The notes under the pieces: model-generated
Database searches by the model: none
What the model saw: the letters and a program-made list of their open reading frames with translations, nothing else
Told to the model about the DNA's origin: nothing
NCBI GenBank assembly: GCA_030593065.1
Contig: JAUVHV010000001.1
Location: 1 to 64,000, forward strand
DNA length: 64,000 nucleotides
Direction: 5' to 3'
Origin: Candidatus Omnitrophota bacterium
GTDB lineage: Bacteria > Omnitrophota > Gorgyraeia > JABMRG01
Program-made: the position numbers and the translations under genes
Shown: piece by piece, positions 18,042 to 26,846 of the stretch
How the letters are laid out: each line of letters opens with the position of its first letter
How positions within the stretch are numbered: the first letter of the stretch is position 1

Positions 18042-20126
18042 TTATCTTAAAATCGCGTTAAATTTTTCCTTGAGGCCTTCGCGGATAGCGGTGTCGACTA
18101 CGTCGATCTCTTCTTCTGTAAGGGTTTTTTTCTTGGAGCGGAATATCATCCTGATCGCGAGAGCCCTGCGCTTCTTCTCTATCTGTTTTCCGCGATATTC
18201 GCTTAAAAGCTTTACTTTTTCCAGTTGCGCTCCGCCTGCCTGCGCGCTGGTTGGTAGGCCTGTCTGCCTGAAAAAGGAGGCTAGCTCGCTATATGGTATG
18301 GAGGAATCTATAGAAAAGGATACATCCCTATAAGAATATGGAAAACGTGGAAGCGGCTTATAATAGCGCTTTAAGTTTGAAGACGCTGCCAGCATATTAA
18401 AGTTAAGCTCAGCGATAAAGAGCTGGCCGCTTATACCGAATGAATGTAATATTTCTTCATTGACCCTGCCAATAACGCCAAGCATAATGTTGCCTGCCAA
18501 TATTGCCGCTGCTTCATCTTTATCAAAGACGGGATGTGAAGTCTTTTCAAACACGAGCCCTGTTATGCCTAACCTTTTTCCGAGTCCTGATAGAGCGCCT
18601 TTAAGTTGGAACAGCCCTGTTTCTGAATAATCTTTTTGCAATCCTTTTCCCGGCCTATCATATTGGGCCAGGACAAGCGATGGCTCTTCATTGTATTCCG
18701 CCTTTTTCTGAAAATATATATTGGAAAGCTCAAAAAGTTTCAGATCGTAGGCCTGCCTGCCTGCTATTTGGTAGGCCTGCCTGCTAAGATTGTAGGCAAT
18801 TGTTCTAAGTATGCCGGGTAAAAGAGAGGTGCGCATTATATTCTGTTCCCTGCTTAAGGGGTTCTTTATCGCCACAAAGTCTTCACCTGAAAAAGCCGTA
18901 TTTTTAATTGTATCACCGTTGACCAGGCTATATGTTATGATCTCGTTAAAGCCTGAGGCAACAAGCATGTTTTTTGTTATATCTCTCTTCTTCATAAAAT
19001 CCCTGGTTTGTAAATCCTCAGTAGTAGTAACCACCTTCAGCGGGCTTGGTGTTATGTTTTCATATCCATATATTCTCGCGACCTCTTCTGCCAGGTCTGT
19101 TTCCCTGGTTGTATCGTTACGATATGTAGGGACTGTCACTATCAGGCTGGATGCGCCCTTTACGCTAAACCCAAGGCGGGATAGTATGCTGCCTATCTCT
19201 GTTGCCTTCAAACTGGTACCAAGTATCTTATTCAAGTATGCGGGCCTTAAAATAATTTTTGTGCCTGCGCCTCTCTTTATCCCTGTATCCTTTATACCGC
19301 AGGGTTCTCCTTTAGCAATGTCGCATATTAATGAGGTTGCCCTGTCAGACGCAAAGAGTATGCCGCCTAAATCTACGCCTCTTTCGAATCTGTAGCTCGA
19401 ATCTGTGCTCAACCCCAGGTTAAACGCCGCTCTCCTTACGCTTACAGCGTCAAAATACGCGCTCTCTAAAAAGATATTCTCTGTCTTCTCCGTCACTTCA
19501 GCATGTTTCCCGCCCATAACACCCGCTATTGCCATAGGGCGCTCTCCGTCCGCGATAACAAGCATCCGGGAAGAGAGTTTTCTTTCTATACCATCTATTG
19601 TAGTGATGCATTCCTTATGTTTCGCGTTTCGCACAATTATCTCCTGCCCTGAAAACTTATCCGAATCAAACGCGTGCAGAGGCTGGCCTGTTTCAAAAAG
19701 AACAAAATTAGTTATATCGACTATATTGTTGACTGTACGCAATCCCATAGACTCTATCCTTTTTACAAGCCACTTAGGGGACGGGGCAATTTTAACATTA
19801 TTAATAACGCGGCAGGTATAGCGCGGACAAGCCTGTCTGTTCTCAACAGAAACGTTAAGGGGCTTTTTAACGGATATTGTCTTTCTGATCTTCACACACG
19901 GCACTTTAAGTTCTTTGCCTGTTATCGCGGCCGCCTCTCGCGCAATGCCTAAATGAGAGAGGCAATCCGCTCTATTGGGTGTAATCTCCATATCGAAAAT
20001 AAAATCATTCCCCTGCCTTGTAATAGCAGAGACCTCATGGCCTGCCATAGTAAGCTTAGAGGCAATATTCTCCGCGCGTAATTTTGTGTTTACATACTCC
20101 CTGAGCCATTCGTAAGATATCTTCAT
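18042..20126 (-). CDS. pheT: Phenylalanyl-tRNA synthetase beta chain lacking the tRNA-binding (EMAPII-like) domain
   Basis: Beta subunit of the alpha2-beta2 enzyme that charges tRNA-Phe. At 694 residues it is about 100 shorter than usual. The reason is visible: MKISYEWLREYV...MAGHEV runs straight into DMEITPNRADCLSHLGIARE, so the EMAPII/OB tRNA-binding domain normally between them is missing. The B3/4 editing region, B5 and the C-terminal FDX-ACB domain (RFPYSYRDVSFSID near 600) are present. Two in-frame palindromic repeats add residues QAYQIAGRQA and TGLPTSAQAGGA. It follows pheS by 1 bp. Confidence 0.93.
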   Translation of the reverse strand: MKISYEWLREYVNTKLRAENIASKLTMAGHEVSAITRQGNDFIFDMEITPNRADCLSHLGIAREAAAITGKELKVPCVKIRKTISVKKPLNVSVENRQACPRYTCRVINNVKIAPSPKWLVKRIESMGLRTVNNIVDITNFVLFETGQPLHAFDSDKFSGQEIIVRNAKHKECITTIDGIERKLSSRMLVIADGERPMAIAGVMGGKHAEVTEKTENIFLESAYFDAVSVRRAAFNLGLSTDSSYRFERGVDLGGILFASDRATSLICDIAKGEPCGIKDTGIKRGAGTKIILRPAYLNKILGTSLKATEIGSILSRLGFSVKGASSLIVTVPTYRNDTTRETDLAEEVARIYGYENITPSPLKVVTTTEDLQTRDFMKKRDITKNMLVASGFNEIITYSLVNGDTIKNTAFSGEDFVAIKNPLSREQNIMRTSLLPGILRTIAYNLSRQAYQIAGRQAYDLKLFELSNIYFQKKAEYNEEPSLVLAQYDRPGKGLQKDYSETGLFQLKGALSGLGKRLGITGLVFEKTSHPVFDKDEAAAILAGNIMLGVIGRVNEEILHSFGISGQLFIAELNFNMLAASSNLKRYYKPLPRFPYSYRDVSFSIDSSIPYSELASFFRQTGLPTSAQAGGAQLEKVKLLSEYRGKQIEKKRRALAIRMIFRSKKKTLTEEEIDVVDTAIREGLKEKFNAILR
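18232..18270 (-). repeat. Short palindromic element in pheT, copy 2 (FDX-ACB region)
   Basis: Gene-sense CAGGCCTACCAACC, then AGCGCG, then CAGGCAGGCGG, read in a different frame from the other pheT copy (aca ggc cta cca). It encodes about 12 extra residues just before the conserved KVKLLSEYRGKQI segment of the anticodon-binding domain. Confidence 0.8.
18748..18784 (-). repeat. Short palindromic element in pheT, copy 1
   Basis: Gene-sense CAGGCCTACCAAATAGCA followed by GGCAGGCAGGCCTAC, read as cag gcc tac caa. It lengthens the stretch between IAYNLSR and DLKLFEL, where the family normally has only a few residues. Confidence 0.82.
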
Positions 20127-20127
20127 A

Positions 20128-21168
20128 TTAGAACTGTTTCAGAAACCTTATATCATTTTCATATAATAAACGTATATCATCGATACCGTGTTTGAGCATG
20201 GCTATTCTTTCGACGCCCATGCCGAATGCAAATCCGCTATACAGGCCAGTGTCGATATTGACTGCCTGGAATACATTCGGGTCTACCATGCCGGCGCCAA
20301 GTATCTCGAGCCACCCGCTCTGTGAACAGACCCTACAGCCTGCTCCGTTACATATCATGCATGATATATCGACCTCCGCGCTCGGTTCTGTAAAAGGGAA
20401 GAAATGGGGCCTGAACCGCATTTTGGAAGATGTGCCGAAATATTGCCGCGCGAATTCAAACAGCGTCCATTTGAGATTTGCAAAATTTATATCCTTACCT
20501 ACTACAAGGCCCTCTACCTGATAAAACATAAATGAATGGCTTGCGTCTGTCGCGTCGGGGCGAAACACCTTACCAGGCGCTACTATAGAAAATGGCGGTA
20601 CTTTATCCTGCATATACCTTATCTGCACAGGCGAGGTGTGGCTCCTTAAAAGCCTTCTCTTTTCCATGTCTGTATCAAAATTTTTTGTATCTATATAAAA
20701 CGTATCGAATGTATCCCTTGAAGGATGCTCAAGCGGTATATTCAGCGCCTCGAAATTATTAAACTCTGTCTCTATTTCAGGCCCCTCAATAACAGCAAAC
20801 CCCATATGAGAAAAGATACCGCAGATATCATTCAATGTCTTTGTAACCGGGTGGAGATTGCCTATGCCAGGATCGGCGCCCGGCATGGTAATGTCTACAC
20901 CCAGGCTATCAGCCTTACCGGCTTTGGATGAGAGTTCGCCCTCGCGCTGCTTAATACTCTGCGCCAGCACCTTTTTTAACCTGTTTATAGCCTGTCCGAC
21001 GACAGGCCTCTTCTCCCCGGAGACTGTTTCCAGTTCCTTGAAAAACCGCGCAAGAATGCCTTTTCTGCCAAGGTATTTTATCCTTACCTGTTCTAACTCA
21101 TCCTTGGCCTGGGCAGCGCCTATCTCCCCAAGGGCATCTTTTTCTGTATTGCTTAAACGCTCCTCCAT
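20128..21168 (-). CDS. pheS: Phenylalanyl-tRNA synthetase alpha chain
   Basis: Catalytic alpha subunit, 346 residues. An N-terminal coiled coil is followed by the class II core: motif 1 around GFAVIEGPEIETEFNNFEAL, motif 2 with LLRSHTSPVQIRYM and GKVFRPDATDASHSFMFYQVEG, and motif 3 GMGVERIAMLKHGIDDIR. A CMICNGAGCRVC cluster near residue 275 is the usual short Cys-rich loop of many PheS proteins. Gene order pheS-pheT with a 1-bp gap is standard. No T-box leader is seen upstream. Confidence 0.96.
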   Translation of the reverse strand: MEERLSNTEKDALGEIGAAQAKDELEQVRIKYLGRKGILARFFKELETVSGEKRPVVGQAINRLKKVLAQSIKQREGELSSKAGKADSLGVDITMPGADPGIGNLHPVTKTLNDICGIFSHMGFAVIEGPEIETEFNNFEALNIPLEHPSRDTFDTFYIDTKNFDTDMEKRRLLRSHTSPVQIRYMQDKVPPFSIVAPGKVFRPDATDASHSFMFYQVEGLVVGKDINFANLKWTLFEFARQYFGTSSKMRFRPHFFPFTEPSAEVDISCMICNGAGCRVCSQSGWLEILGAGMVDPNVFQAVNIDTGLYSGFAFGMGVERIAMLKHGIDDIRLLYENDIRFLKQF

Positions 21169-21175
21169 AAAAATC

Positions 21176-21841
21176 TTACGCTTTCTTTTTAAGTTTTTCT
21201 ATGTTTTTGTTGGGCCCAACTATCATAAGCTTATCCTGGGGCCTGATCTTATAATCCGCCTCCGGCGTTGGGTTGACTGCCTCTCCGCCTTTAATGTCCT
21301 TGCTTTTTATCGCAACAATGTTAAGGCCGTATTCAACCCTTAAATTCAGCTGCTTTAAGCTCCTTCCGATAAACTCCTGCGGCGCTTTTATCTCTATTAT
21401 GCTGCACTCCGAAGAGAGGTCGATATGCTCGCTTACCTTGGGAGAGGTAAGCGCGTTAGCTATTCTCGTACCCATATCCCGCTCCGGGAAGACCACTCTG
21501 TCCGCTCCTACCCTCTCCAGCACTTTTCCGTGGTCTTTTGTAACTGCCTTCGCGATAATCTCTTTTATGCCCAGCTCTTTAAGCACTAAGGTAATCAATA
21601 CCGAGGACTCGATGTTACCTCCTATACTTACTATCGCTACATCGATAGACCTGATACCTACAGCCTTCAACGCTTTTTCATCGGTAGCATCAATGCAGAC
21701 TGCCTGTGCCACTACCTCTGAAAGGCCCTGCACTTTTTCCTCATTAATGTCAATAGCCAGCACCTGGCACCCTTTGCTGCTTAGGGTCTCCGCGACACTA
21801 GAGCCAAATCTTCCTAACCCCACTACGACAAACTGTCTCAT
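21176..21841 (-). CDS. trkA: Trk/Ktr potassium uptake regulator (RCK domains)
   Basis: Cytoplasmic gating subunit of a potassium uptake channel, 221 residues, so it is of the single-unit KtrA type rather than the double-length TrkA. RCK_N has FVVVGLGRFGSSVAETL and the acidic strand end VLAIDINEEKV for nucleotide binding. RCK_C covers roughly residues 135-218 with SIIEIKAPQEFIGRSL and RPQDKLMIVGP. It sits 18 bp downstream of its membrane partner. Confidence 0.92.
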   Translation of the reverse strand: MRQFVVVGLGRFGSSVAETLSSKGCQVLAIDINEEKVQGLSEVVAQAVCIDATDEKALKAVGIRSIDVAIVSIGGNIESSVLITLVLKELGIKEIIAKAVTKDHGKVLERVGADRVVFPERDMGTRIANALTSPKVSEHIDLSSECSIIEIKAPQEFIGRSLKQLNLRVEYGLNIVAIKSKDIKGGEAVNPTPEADYKIRPQDKLMIVGPNKNIEKLKKKA

Positions 21842-21859
21842 CGTCTTCTCCTTTTTAAA

Positions 21860-23230
21860 CTATCCTACCATCAGCGTCTCTTCCGGATAACGGAAAGTGG
21901 TTTTTTCTTTGCGCATTGCTATCGCGAGCGCGAGAGTAAGCGGCCCTACCCTGCCCGCAAACATAGTAAGCATGATTATAATTTTTCCGAGAGGCGTCAG
22001 ATTTGGCGTAATGCCCGTTGATAAACCTACTGTGCCAAAAGCGGAGGTCGATTCAAAAAGAATACTTAAGAAATAACGGCTGCTATAAGCGGCCGCGCTC
22101 TCTGTTGCTGAAAGCAAAAAGCTGGAACCGATAACTACGCAGAGAGCGAGAAACGCTATAACTGCTGCCCGCCTGTATGTCTCTTTTGGTATTGTGCGCC
22201 CAAAAATATTTATCCTATCCTCATTTCGAAACATTGAATACAGCGCGGCAATAACAATGCCGAATGTTACTGTCTTTATACCGCCGCCTGTTGAACCGGG
22301 GGACGCTCCTATAAACATCAGTATAATCAGCATAAAGAGCGTGGCGGGCCTTAGGGTCGCGGTATCGAGAATATTAAAACCCGCTGTTCTCGGCGTGATA
22401 GAAGTGAAGACACAGGATGTTACCTTTTCTTTGAGGCCCATTCCGTGAAGAGCGGAATTGTTTTCTAAAAAATATATGCCCAGAGCCCCCGCGGCAATAA
22501 GCAAAAACGTAACCAGCACAACTATCTTTGTCTGCAGGCTTATACGGGAAAATATAAGGCGCCTATCGTGTCTCCAGAATTTTAATTTTGGGATATCCAA
22601 AAAGACGACAAAGCCCATGCCGCCTATGATGATAAGAACTGAAATTATAGCTATTGTGACCCAGTCTGAAGCAAAACCCGATAAACTGGTCGAGAATAAT
22701 GAAAATCCGGCATTGCAAAAAGCAGAGACCGAGTGAAATATCGCTCTCTCCAGAATAAGAAGCTTGCCCCAACCGGTTGTAGCTGTCCATCTGCAGTAAA
22801 GAGATATAACGCCTATCATTTCAATACTGAATGTAAACGCTACTATGTAAAAAATAAGCCGCCTTAAGCCCTCTATCCTTGTGTGGCCAAGCGCGTTTTT
22901 TACGGTCAGGTTTTGGGATATTGAAAGCTTTCTGCCTAATAATATAGCAAACATTGTAGAAAACGTCATTATCCCAAGGCCGCCTGCCTGGATCAGGCAG
23001 AGTATAACCAGCCTCCCGAACGGCGAAAAAAAACTGCCTGTCTCTTTGACTATAAGCCCTGTAACGCAGGTTGCGCTTGTTGCTGTAAAAAGGCTATTAA
23101 TAATCCCCGGGCTTTGATTATCCGTTGTTGCTATCGGCAGGCTCAGCAAAACAGCTCCTACCAATATCGCGAAAAGAAAGCTTAGAACTATTACCTGTGG
23201 AGGCTGTAGTCTTATTTTTTTCATGGACAA
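21860..23230 (-). CDS. trkH: Trk/Ktr potassium uptake channel subunit
   Basis: Membrane pore subunit of 456 residues with about eight to ten hydrophobic segments. Family landmarks are TSATCVTGLIVKETGSFFSPFGR, IQAGGLGIMTFSTMFAI, VSAFCNAGFSLFS, TPRTAGFNILD, IGASPGSTGGGIKTVTFG and STSAFGTVGLSTGITPNLT, the four P-loop filters with their conserved glycines. It pairs with the RCK regulator directly downstream. Length favours KtrB or TrkH without extra N-terminal helices. It starts two bases after the rplT stop codon, so it probably shares the thrS-infC-rpmI-rplT transcript. Confidence 0.93.
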   Translation of the reverse strand: MSMKKIRLQPPQVIVLSFLFAILVGAVLLSLPIATTDNQSPGIINSLFTATSATCVTGLIVKETGSFFSPFGRLVILCLIQAGGLGIMTFSTMFAILLGRKLSISQNLTVKNALGHTRIEGLRRLIFYIVAFTFSIEMIGVISLYCRWTATTGWGKLLILERAIFHSVSAFCNAGFSLFSTSLSGFASDWVTIAIISVLIIIGGMGFVVFLDIPKLKFWRHDRRLIFSRISLQTKIVVLVTFLLIAAGALGIYFLENNSALHGMGLKEKVTSCVFTSITPRTAGFNILDTATLRPATLFMLIILMFIGASPGSTGGGIKTVTFGIVIAALYSMFRNEDRINIFGRTIPKETYRRAAVIAFLALCVVIGSSFLLSATESAAAYSSRYFLSILFESTSAFGTVGLSTGITPNLTPLGKIIIMLTMFAGRVGPLTLALAIAMRKEKTTFRYPEETLMVG

Positions 23231-23232
23231 TT

Positions 23233-23595
23233 CTACTTATCAGATTTTTTCGGTTTTACAAGAGCTATAAGGTGCTTAAAAGCGCTCTTGTGCGAAACCG
23301 CTATCTCCGCTAACATTTTTCTGTCAAGCTCTATCTTCGCGTTCTTAAGCCCGTTTATAAACCTTCCGTATGTCAGCCCGTTTGCTTTACAAGCGGCATT
23401 TATCCTGGCTATCCAGAGAGAACGAAAAGTGCGTTTCTTCAGCTTTCTATCGCGGTAAGAATAAGCCTCTGCCCGCATAACAGTCTCTTTTGCTGTCCTG
23501 TAAAGCTTGCTGCGCCCGCCCACATAACCCTTGGCAGCTTTTAAAACTTTTTTTCTTTTTTTCTTTGACGCAACACCGTGTTTTACTCTTGCCAT
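23233..23595 (-). CDS. rplT: 50S ribosomal protein L20
   Basis: L20 binds 23S rRNA early in large-subunit assembly. It has 120 residues with the basic N-terminal extension [20 protein letters not shown], then [20 protein letters not shown] and [14 protein letters not shown]-type core (here [15 protein letters not shown]). It ends the thrS-infC-rpmI-rplT ribosomal set. Confidence 0.98.
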   Translation of the reverse strand: MARVKHGVASKKKRKKVLKAAKGYVGGRSKLYRTAKETVMRAEAYSYRDRKLKKRTFRSLWIARINAACKANGLTYGRFINGLKNAKIELDRKMLAEIAVSHKSAFKHLIALVKPKKSDK

Positions 23596-23623
23596 TATTC
23601 ACTCCTTAAGCAGGCCGTATCCG

Positions 23624-23815
23624 TTAAGTAAGCATCTTCCTTAATTTAGCGGACTCGGTTTTTGTAAGCACGGCCCTTTGTTTTAAGCCGCGCTTTCGCT
23701 TTCTGTTTTTATGTGTCAAGAGATGGCCTGAAAACGCTTTTTTTGCTTTAGCCTTCCCTTTCTTTGTTATTGTTATCCGTTTTTTAATAGCTTTTCTTGT
23801 CTTGCGTTTTGGCAT
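23624..23815 (-). CDS. rpmI: 50S ribosomal protein L35
   Basis: Sixty-three residues, KRKTRKAIKKRITITKKGK at the start and SGHLLTHKNRKRKRGLK in the middle, the conserved L35 features. It lies 12 bp after infC and 28 bp before rplT. Confidence 0.97.
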   Translation of the reverse strand: MPKRKTRKAIKKRITITKKGKAKAKKAFSGHLLTHKNRKRKRGLKQRAVLTKTESAKLRKMLT

Positions 23816-23827
23816 AGCATTAACCCT

Positions 23828-24337
23828 TTATTTTGGAATAAGTACCATATTAAGAAATCGGCCTTCGCGTGATGGTGGCTTTTCCGGTTCGCCGATGCTG
23901 GAGATATCCTTAATGATTCTATCAAGCAGCGCGCTGCCTAACTCCTGATGCGCAAGCTCTCTACCGCGAAAACGTAGACTAATCTTGACCTTACTTCCCT
24001 TTACCATAAACTCTTTTATATGAGAGAGCTTTGTCTGGTAATCATGGTCTTCTATTCTGGCTTTATACCGTATCTCTTTAAGCTTCACGGTATGTTGTCG
24101 TTTTCTTGCTTCTTTCTTTTTCTTGTCCTGGTCATATTTATACTTGCTGTAATCCATAATTCTGCAGACCGGCGGCCTGGAAGTTGGCGCCACCTCTACC
24201 AGATCCAGGCCCGCTTCACGAGCTTTTAATAATGCTTCCTGCGGGCTCATAACTTCAAGCTGCTCTCCCGCGGGGCCGATAACCCTGATTTCACTTATCC
24301 TTATCTGATCATTGACTCTTAAACGCTTCTGTATAAT
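23828..24337 (-). CDS. infC: Translation initiation factor IF-3 with an AUU start codon
   Basis: IF-3 prevents subunit re-association and proofreads initiation. Normal length is about 170 residues. An ATG at 24250 would give only 140 and would cut off the conserved N-terminal strand. Reading upstream in frame gives QKRLRVNDQIRISEIRVIG then PAGEQLEVM, which matches family N-termini. It begins at ATT (24337-24335), five bases after GGAGG, giving 169 residues. AUU is the known, autoregulatory start codon of E. coli infC, because IF-3 rejects non-canonical starts. The C-terminal domain has VKISLRFRGRELAHQELG. Confidence 0.93.
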   Translation of the reverse strand: MIQKRLRVNDQIRISEIRVIGPAGEQLEVMSPQEALLKAREAGLDLVEVAPTSRPPVCRIMDYSKYKYDQDKKKKEARKRQHTVKLKEIRYKARIEDHDYQTKLSHIKEFMVKGSKVKISLRFRGRELAHQELGSALLDRIIKDISSIGEPEKPPSREGRFLNMVLIPK

Positions 24338-24380
24338 AACCCCCTCCTTTCACGCGCAAGTTACTTCGTCACTTATGTTT

Positions 24381-26087
24381 CTATTTTTTATCGCGGAGTT
24401 GGCGCGACAATCTCTCTATAAAATCTTTTAGCAGGGCTCCTCCCTCGTCACCCTTCTCCCTGCTTCTTACAGCTATCTTGCCCGCGGCTTCTTCTTGTTG
24501 GCCGATAATAATCGTATAAGGTATTTTTTGTACGCGCGCTTCGCGTATTTTATATCCAATTGTCTCGTTTCTCGCGTCCAGCTTTACCCTAAGGCCCGCT
24601 TTTTTGAGGGCGCTGGATACAATATCCGCGTATTCGCGCTGCTTATCTGTGATTGGCGCTATCCGAACCTGTTCCGGCGAAAGCCATAGGGGTAACGCTC
24701 CCGCGTAATGCTCTAACAGCGCGCCTATAAAACGCTCCATGCTGCCCAATATAACCCTGTGGATCATAACGGGGCGTTTTTTACTGCCGTCTTGCGCGGC
24801 ATATTCCAATTCAAACCTTTCGGGTAACGCGAAATCACATTGAATAGTAGCGCATTGCCAAAAGCGCCCAAGCCCGTCTTTAAGTTTTATATCTATCTTG
24901 GGCCCATAAAAAGCGCCGTCCCCTTCATTTATATCATATTTTATCTTCTTGGATTTCAAAGATTCTTCAAGCGCTGAAGTAGCATGCTCCCAGTCTTTAT
25001 CGTCTCCTATTGACTTTTCCGGCCTTGTGCTCAACTCGACAGCGTAATCCGCAAACCCAAACACGTTCATCGCGTGTATAACAAAATCTATAACAGACTC
25101 TATCTCCTGTTGTAATTGTTCCGGCAAGCAGAATATATGCGCGTCATCCTGTGTAAACCCCCGTACCCGTAAAAGCCCGTGCAATACACCGCTTTTTTCG
25201 TGCCGGTATACATCGCCCAATTCGAAAAACCTTATTGGAAGATCTTTGTAGCTTCTTGTTTTTGATTTATAGACAAGCATATGAGCCGGGCAATTCATGG
25301 GCTTTACAGCATACTCTTCATCCTCAACATTAAAAATATACATGTGTTCTTTATAAAACTCATAATGCCCGGAACGTACCCAAATATCGGATTTCATTAT
25401 ATGCGGGCTTATTATAATATCGTAACCCCTGCTTAAGTGCTCTGCTTTTTCCCAGTCCTCTATGGCGATCCTCAGGAGCGCGCCTTTTGGCTGATATATA
25501 ATAAGGCCCGCGCCTGCTGTTTCGTCTATTATGTAGAGTTCCAACTCCCGCCCAAGTTTTCTATGGTCCCGCTTCTTTGCCTCTTCCAGCAATTTCGTAT
25601 ACTCATCAAGTTCTTTTTGTGAAGTAAATGCTGTGCCATATATCCGTTGGAGCATGGGGTTTTTTTCACTACCCCGCCAATAGGCGCCTGCGAGGCTTAA
25701 CAGCTTAAAGGCCTTTATCTCTCCTGTTGAAGACAGGTGGGGGCCCTTGCATAAGTCTATGAAATCTCCGTTTTTATAAATAGTTATATTCTCATCCGCA
25801 AGCTCCTTTATAAGCTCGAGCTTATACGGTTCTTTCTCAAAAAGCTTAAGCGCCTCGTCTTTTCCAATAGACTCTCTCTTGAACATGTAGTTCTTGCTGA
25901 TAATTTTGTTCATCTCTTGCTCTATCACAGCAAGATCTGCCGGCAAAAATGGCGTATTCTTATCGAAGTCATAATAAAAACCATCAGATATAGCGGGGCC
26001 GATAGCTATTTTAACATCAGGCCAAAGGCCCTTTACTGCCTGTGCCATCACATGCGCTGTGCTGTGCCGTAATGTTTCCAGATCCAT
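24381..26087 (-). CDS. thrS: Threonyl-tRNA synthetase lacking the TGS domain
   Basis: Class II synthetase, 568 residues, about 60-70 fewer than usual. It begins directly with LRHSTAHVMAQAVKGLWP, the start of the N2 editing domain, so the N-terminal TGS domain is absent. There is no room for it because tRNA-Leu lies 23 bp upstream. The catalytic core is complete: MNCPAHMLVYKS (zinc Cys), GDVYRHEKSGVLHGLLRVRG, FTQDDAHIFC, and MIHRVILGSMERFIGALLEH. The anticodon-binding domain ends the protein (PYTIIIGQQEEAAGKIAVRSR). First gene of the thrS-infC-rpmI-rplT set. Confidence 0.94.
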   Translation of the reverse strand: MDLETLRHSTAHVMAQAVKGLWPDVKIAIGPAISDGFYYDFDKNTPFLPADLAVIEQEMNKIISKNYMFKRESIGKDEALKLFEKEPYKLELIKELADENITIYKNGDFIDLCKGPHLSSTGEIKAFKLLSLAGAYWRGSEKNPMLQRIYGTAFTSQKELDEYTKLLEEAKKRDHRKLGRELELYIIDETAGAGLIIYQPKGALLRIAIEDWEKAEHLSRGYDIIISPHIMKSDIWVRSGHYEFYKEHMYIFNVEDEEYAVKPMNCPAHMLVYKSKTRSYKDLPIRFFELGDVYRHEKSGVLHGLLRVRGFTQDDAHIFCLPEQLQQEIESVIDFVIHAMNVFGFADYAVELSTRPEKSIGDDKDWEHATSALEESLKSKKIKYDINEGDGAFYGPKIDIKLKDGLGRFWQCATIQCDFALPERFELEYAAQDGSKKRPVMIHRVILGSMERFIGALLEHYAGALPLWLSPEQVRIAPITDKQREYADIVSSALKKAGLRVKLDARNETIGYKIREARVQKIPYTIIIGQQEEAAGKIAVRSREKGDEGGALLKDFIERLSRQLRDKK

Positions 26088-26110
26088 TCTGTATCCTTAT
26101 TGTAATGTGG

Positions 26111-26195
26111 TGCCGGGGAAGGGATTTGAACCCTTAAGGCCTGTTCGGCCAACGGATTTTAAGTCCGTCATGTTTGCCAATTTCATCACCCCGGC
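26111..26195 (-). tRNA. tRNA-Leu (UAA)
   Basis: 85 nt with acceptor GCCGGGG/CCCCGGC and discriminator A, a long variable arm (GGCCGAACAGGCC type), T-arm GGGTTCAAATCCC, and anticodon loop CTTAAAA giving UAA. CCA is not encoded. It is the nearest feature upstream of thrS. Confidence 0.93.
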
Positions 26196-26306
26196 ATTTA
26201 AAATCGTGTTGCCCAAACAAACCCCTGCCCTACCTGTAATCAAATAATGCCGCATTGTTACGTGCGTAATATACCAAAAAAGGTGTGCTTTGTCAATCAT
26301 GTTTAA

Positions 26307-26355
26307 AAGGGGGCAGACACCTTTTTCAACAGAAAAAAAAGACGCCTGTCCCCTT
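26307..26355. repeat. REP-like palindrome, diverged RAYT family
   Basis: AAGGGGGCAGACACCTTTTT, a six-base loop, then AAAAAAAAGACGCCTGTCCCCTT. The two arms are imperfect inverted repeats with the GGGG...CCCC borders of the repeats near 28.2, 28.5, 47.9 and 53.3 kb, but the core is CAGRC instead of TCAACTCC. Confidence 0.6.
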
Positions 26356-26378
26356 ATTTTTTATAAGCAATGCCAGCA

Positions 26379-26540
26379 TCAATCCTTGATGGTAAAAAGA
26401 ATTCCTACGGTCACAACAAGAATAGCCAAAAGAGTGCTGTTTGTCAAGTTTGTCGCATTAGACATCCCTGTCAAAGAAAAGATAATATGTGTTGCGAATA
26501 TTGCCACTACAATAACACTAAATGCTATTCGTTTAAACAT
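26379..26540 (-). CDS. Small two-helix membrane protein (53 residues)
   Basis: ATG at 26540-26538 stands seven bases after a strong AAAAGGAGG site, and the frame stays open to TGA at 26379. The product begins MFKRIAFSVIVVAIFATH, has a short polar middle (GMSNATNLTNST) and a second hydrophobic segment LLAILVVTVGILF before a charged IKD end, so two membrane helices are likely. I do not recognise a family. It lies between tRNA-Leu and tRNA-Val. The call rests on the ribosome site and the clean hydrophobic pattern. Confidence 0.6.
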   Translation of the reverse strand: MFKRIAFSVIVVAIFATHIIFSLTGMSNATNLTNSTLLAILVVTVGILFTIKD

Positions 26541-26669
26541 GCAATACCTCCTTTTATGTTATTCTATGCGTTTTTGCGTAATAATGCAAGGGCATTCTGG
26601 CTATTCCGTCTTTTTTTCACCGCATCGATTGCGTTTATCCGCCTGTTGCCGCTGCCCGCTACAAAATGG

Positions 26670-26743
26670 TGGGCGGTAGAGGATTTGAACCTCCGGCCTT
26701 TTGCATGTCAAGCAAACGCGCTAACCAACTGCGCCAACCGCCC
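26670..26743 (-). tRNA. tRNA-Val (GAC)
   Basis: 74 nt; acceptor GGGCGGT/ACCGCCC with discriminator A, D-arm GCGC...GCGC, anticodon stem TTTGC/GCAAA with loop TTGACAT (anticodon GAC), and T-arm GGAGGTTCAAATCCTC. Confidence 0.93.
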
Positions 26744-26756
26744 AATAAATATATGG

Positions 26757-26828
26757 AGGCGTGGATCGGATTTGAACCGATGAATAACGGTTTTGCAAAC
26801 CGTTGCCTTACCACTTGGCTACCACGCC
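26757..26828 (-). tRNA. tRNA-Cys (GCA), CCA encoded
   Basis: 72 nt plus an encoded CCA (26756-26754). Acceptor GGCGTGG/CCACGCC, discriminator U as expected for tRNA-Cys, anticodon stem ACGGT/ACCGT with loop TTGCAAA (anticodon GCA), and T-arm ATCGGTTCAAATCCGAT. Confidence 0.92.
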
Positions 26829-26846
26829 CCACGGCTTTGCCTTCTT

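Noticed and set aside
21169-21175. T-box leader for pheS-pheT or thrS
   Set aside because: pheS starts 7 bp after the trkA-side gene border and thrS 23 bp after tRNA-Leu; no T-box sequence or space exists.
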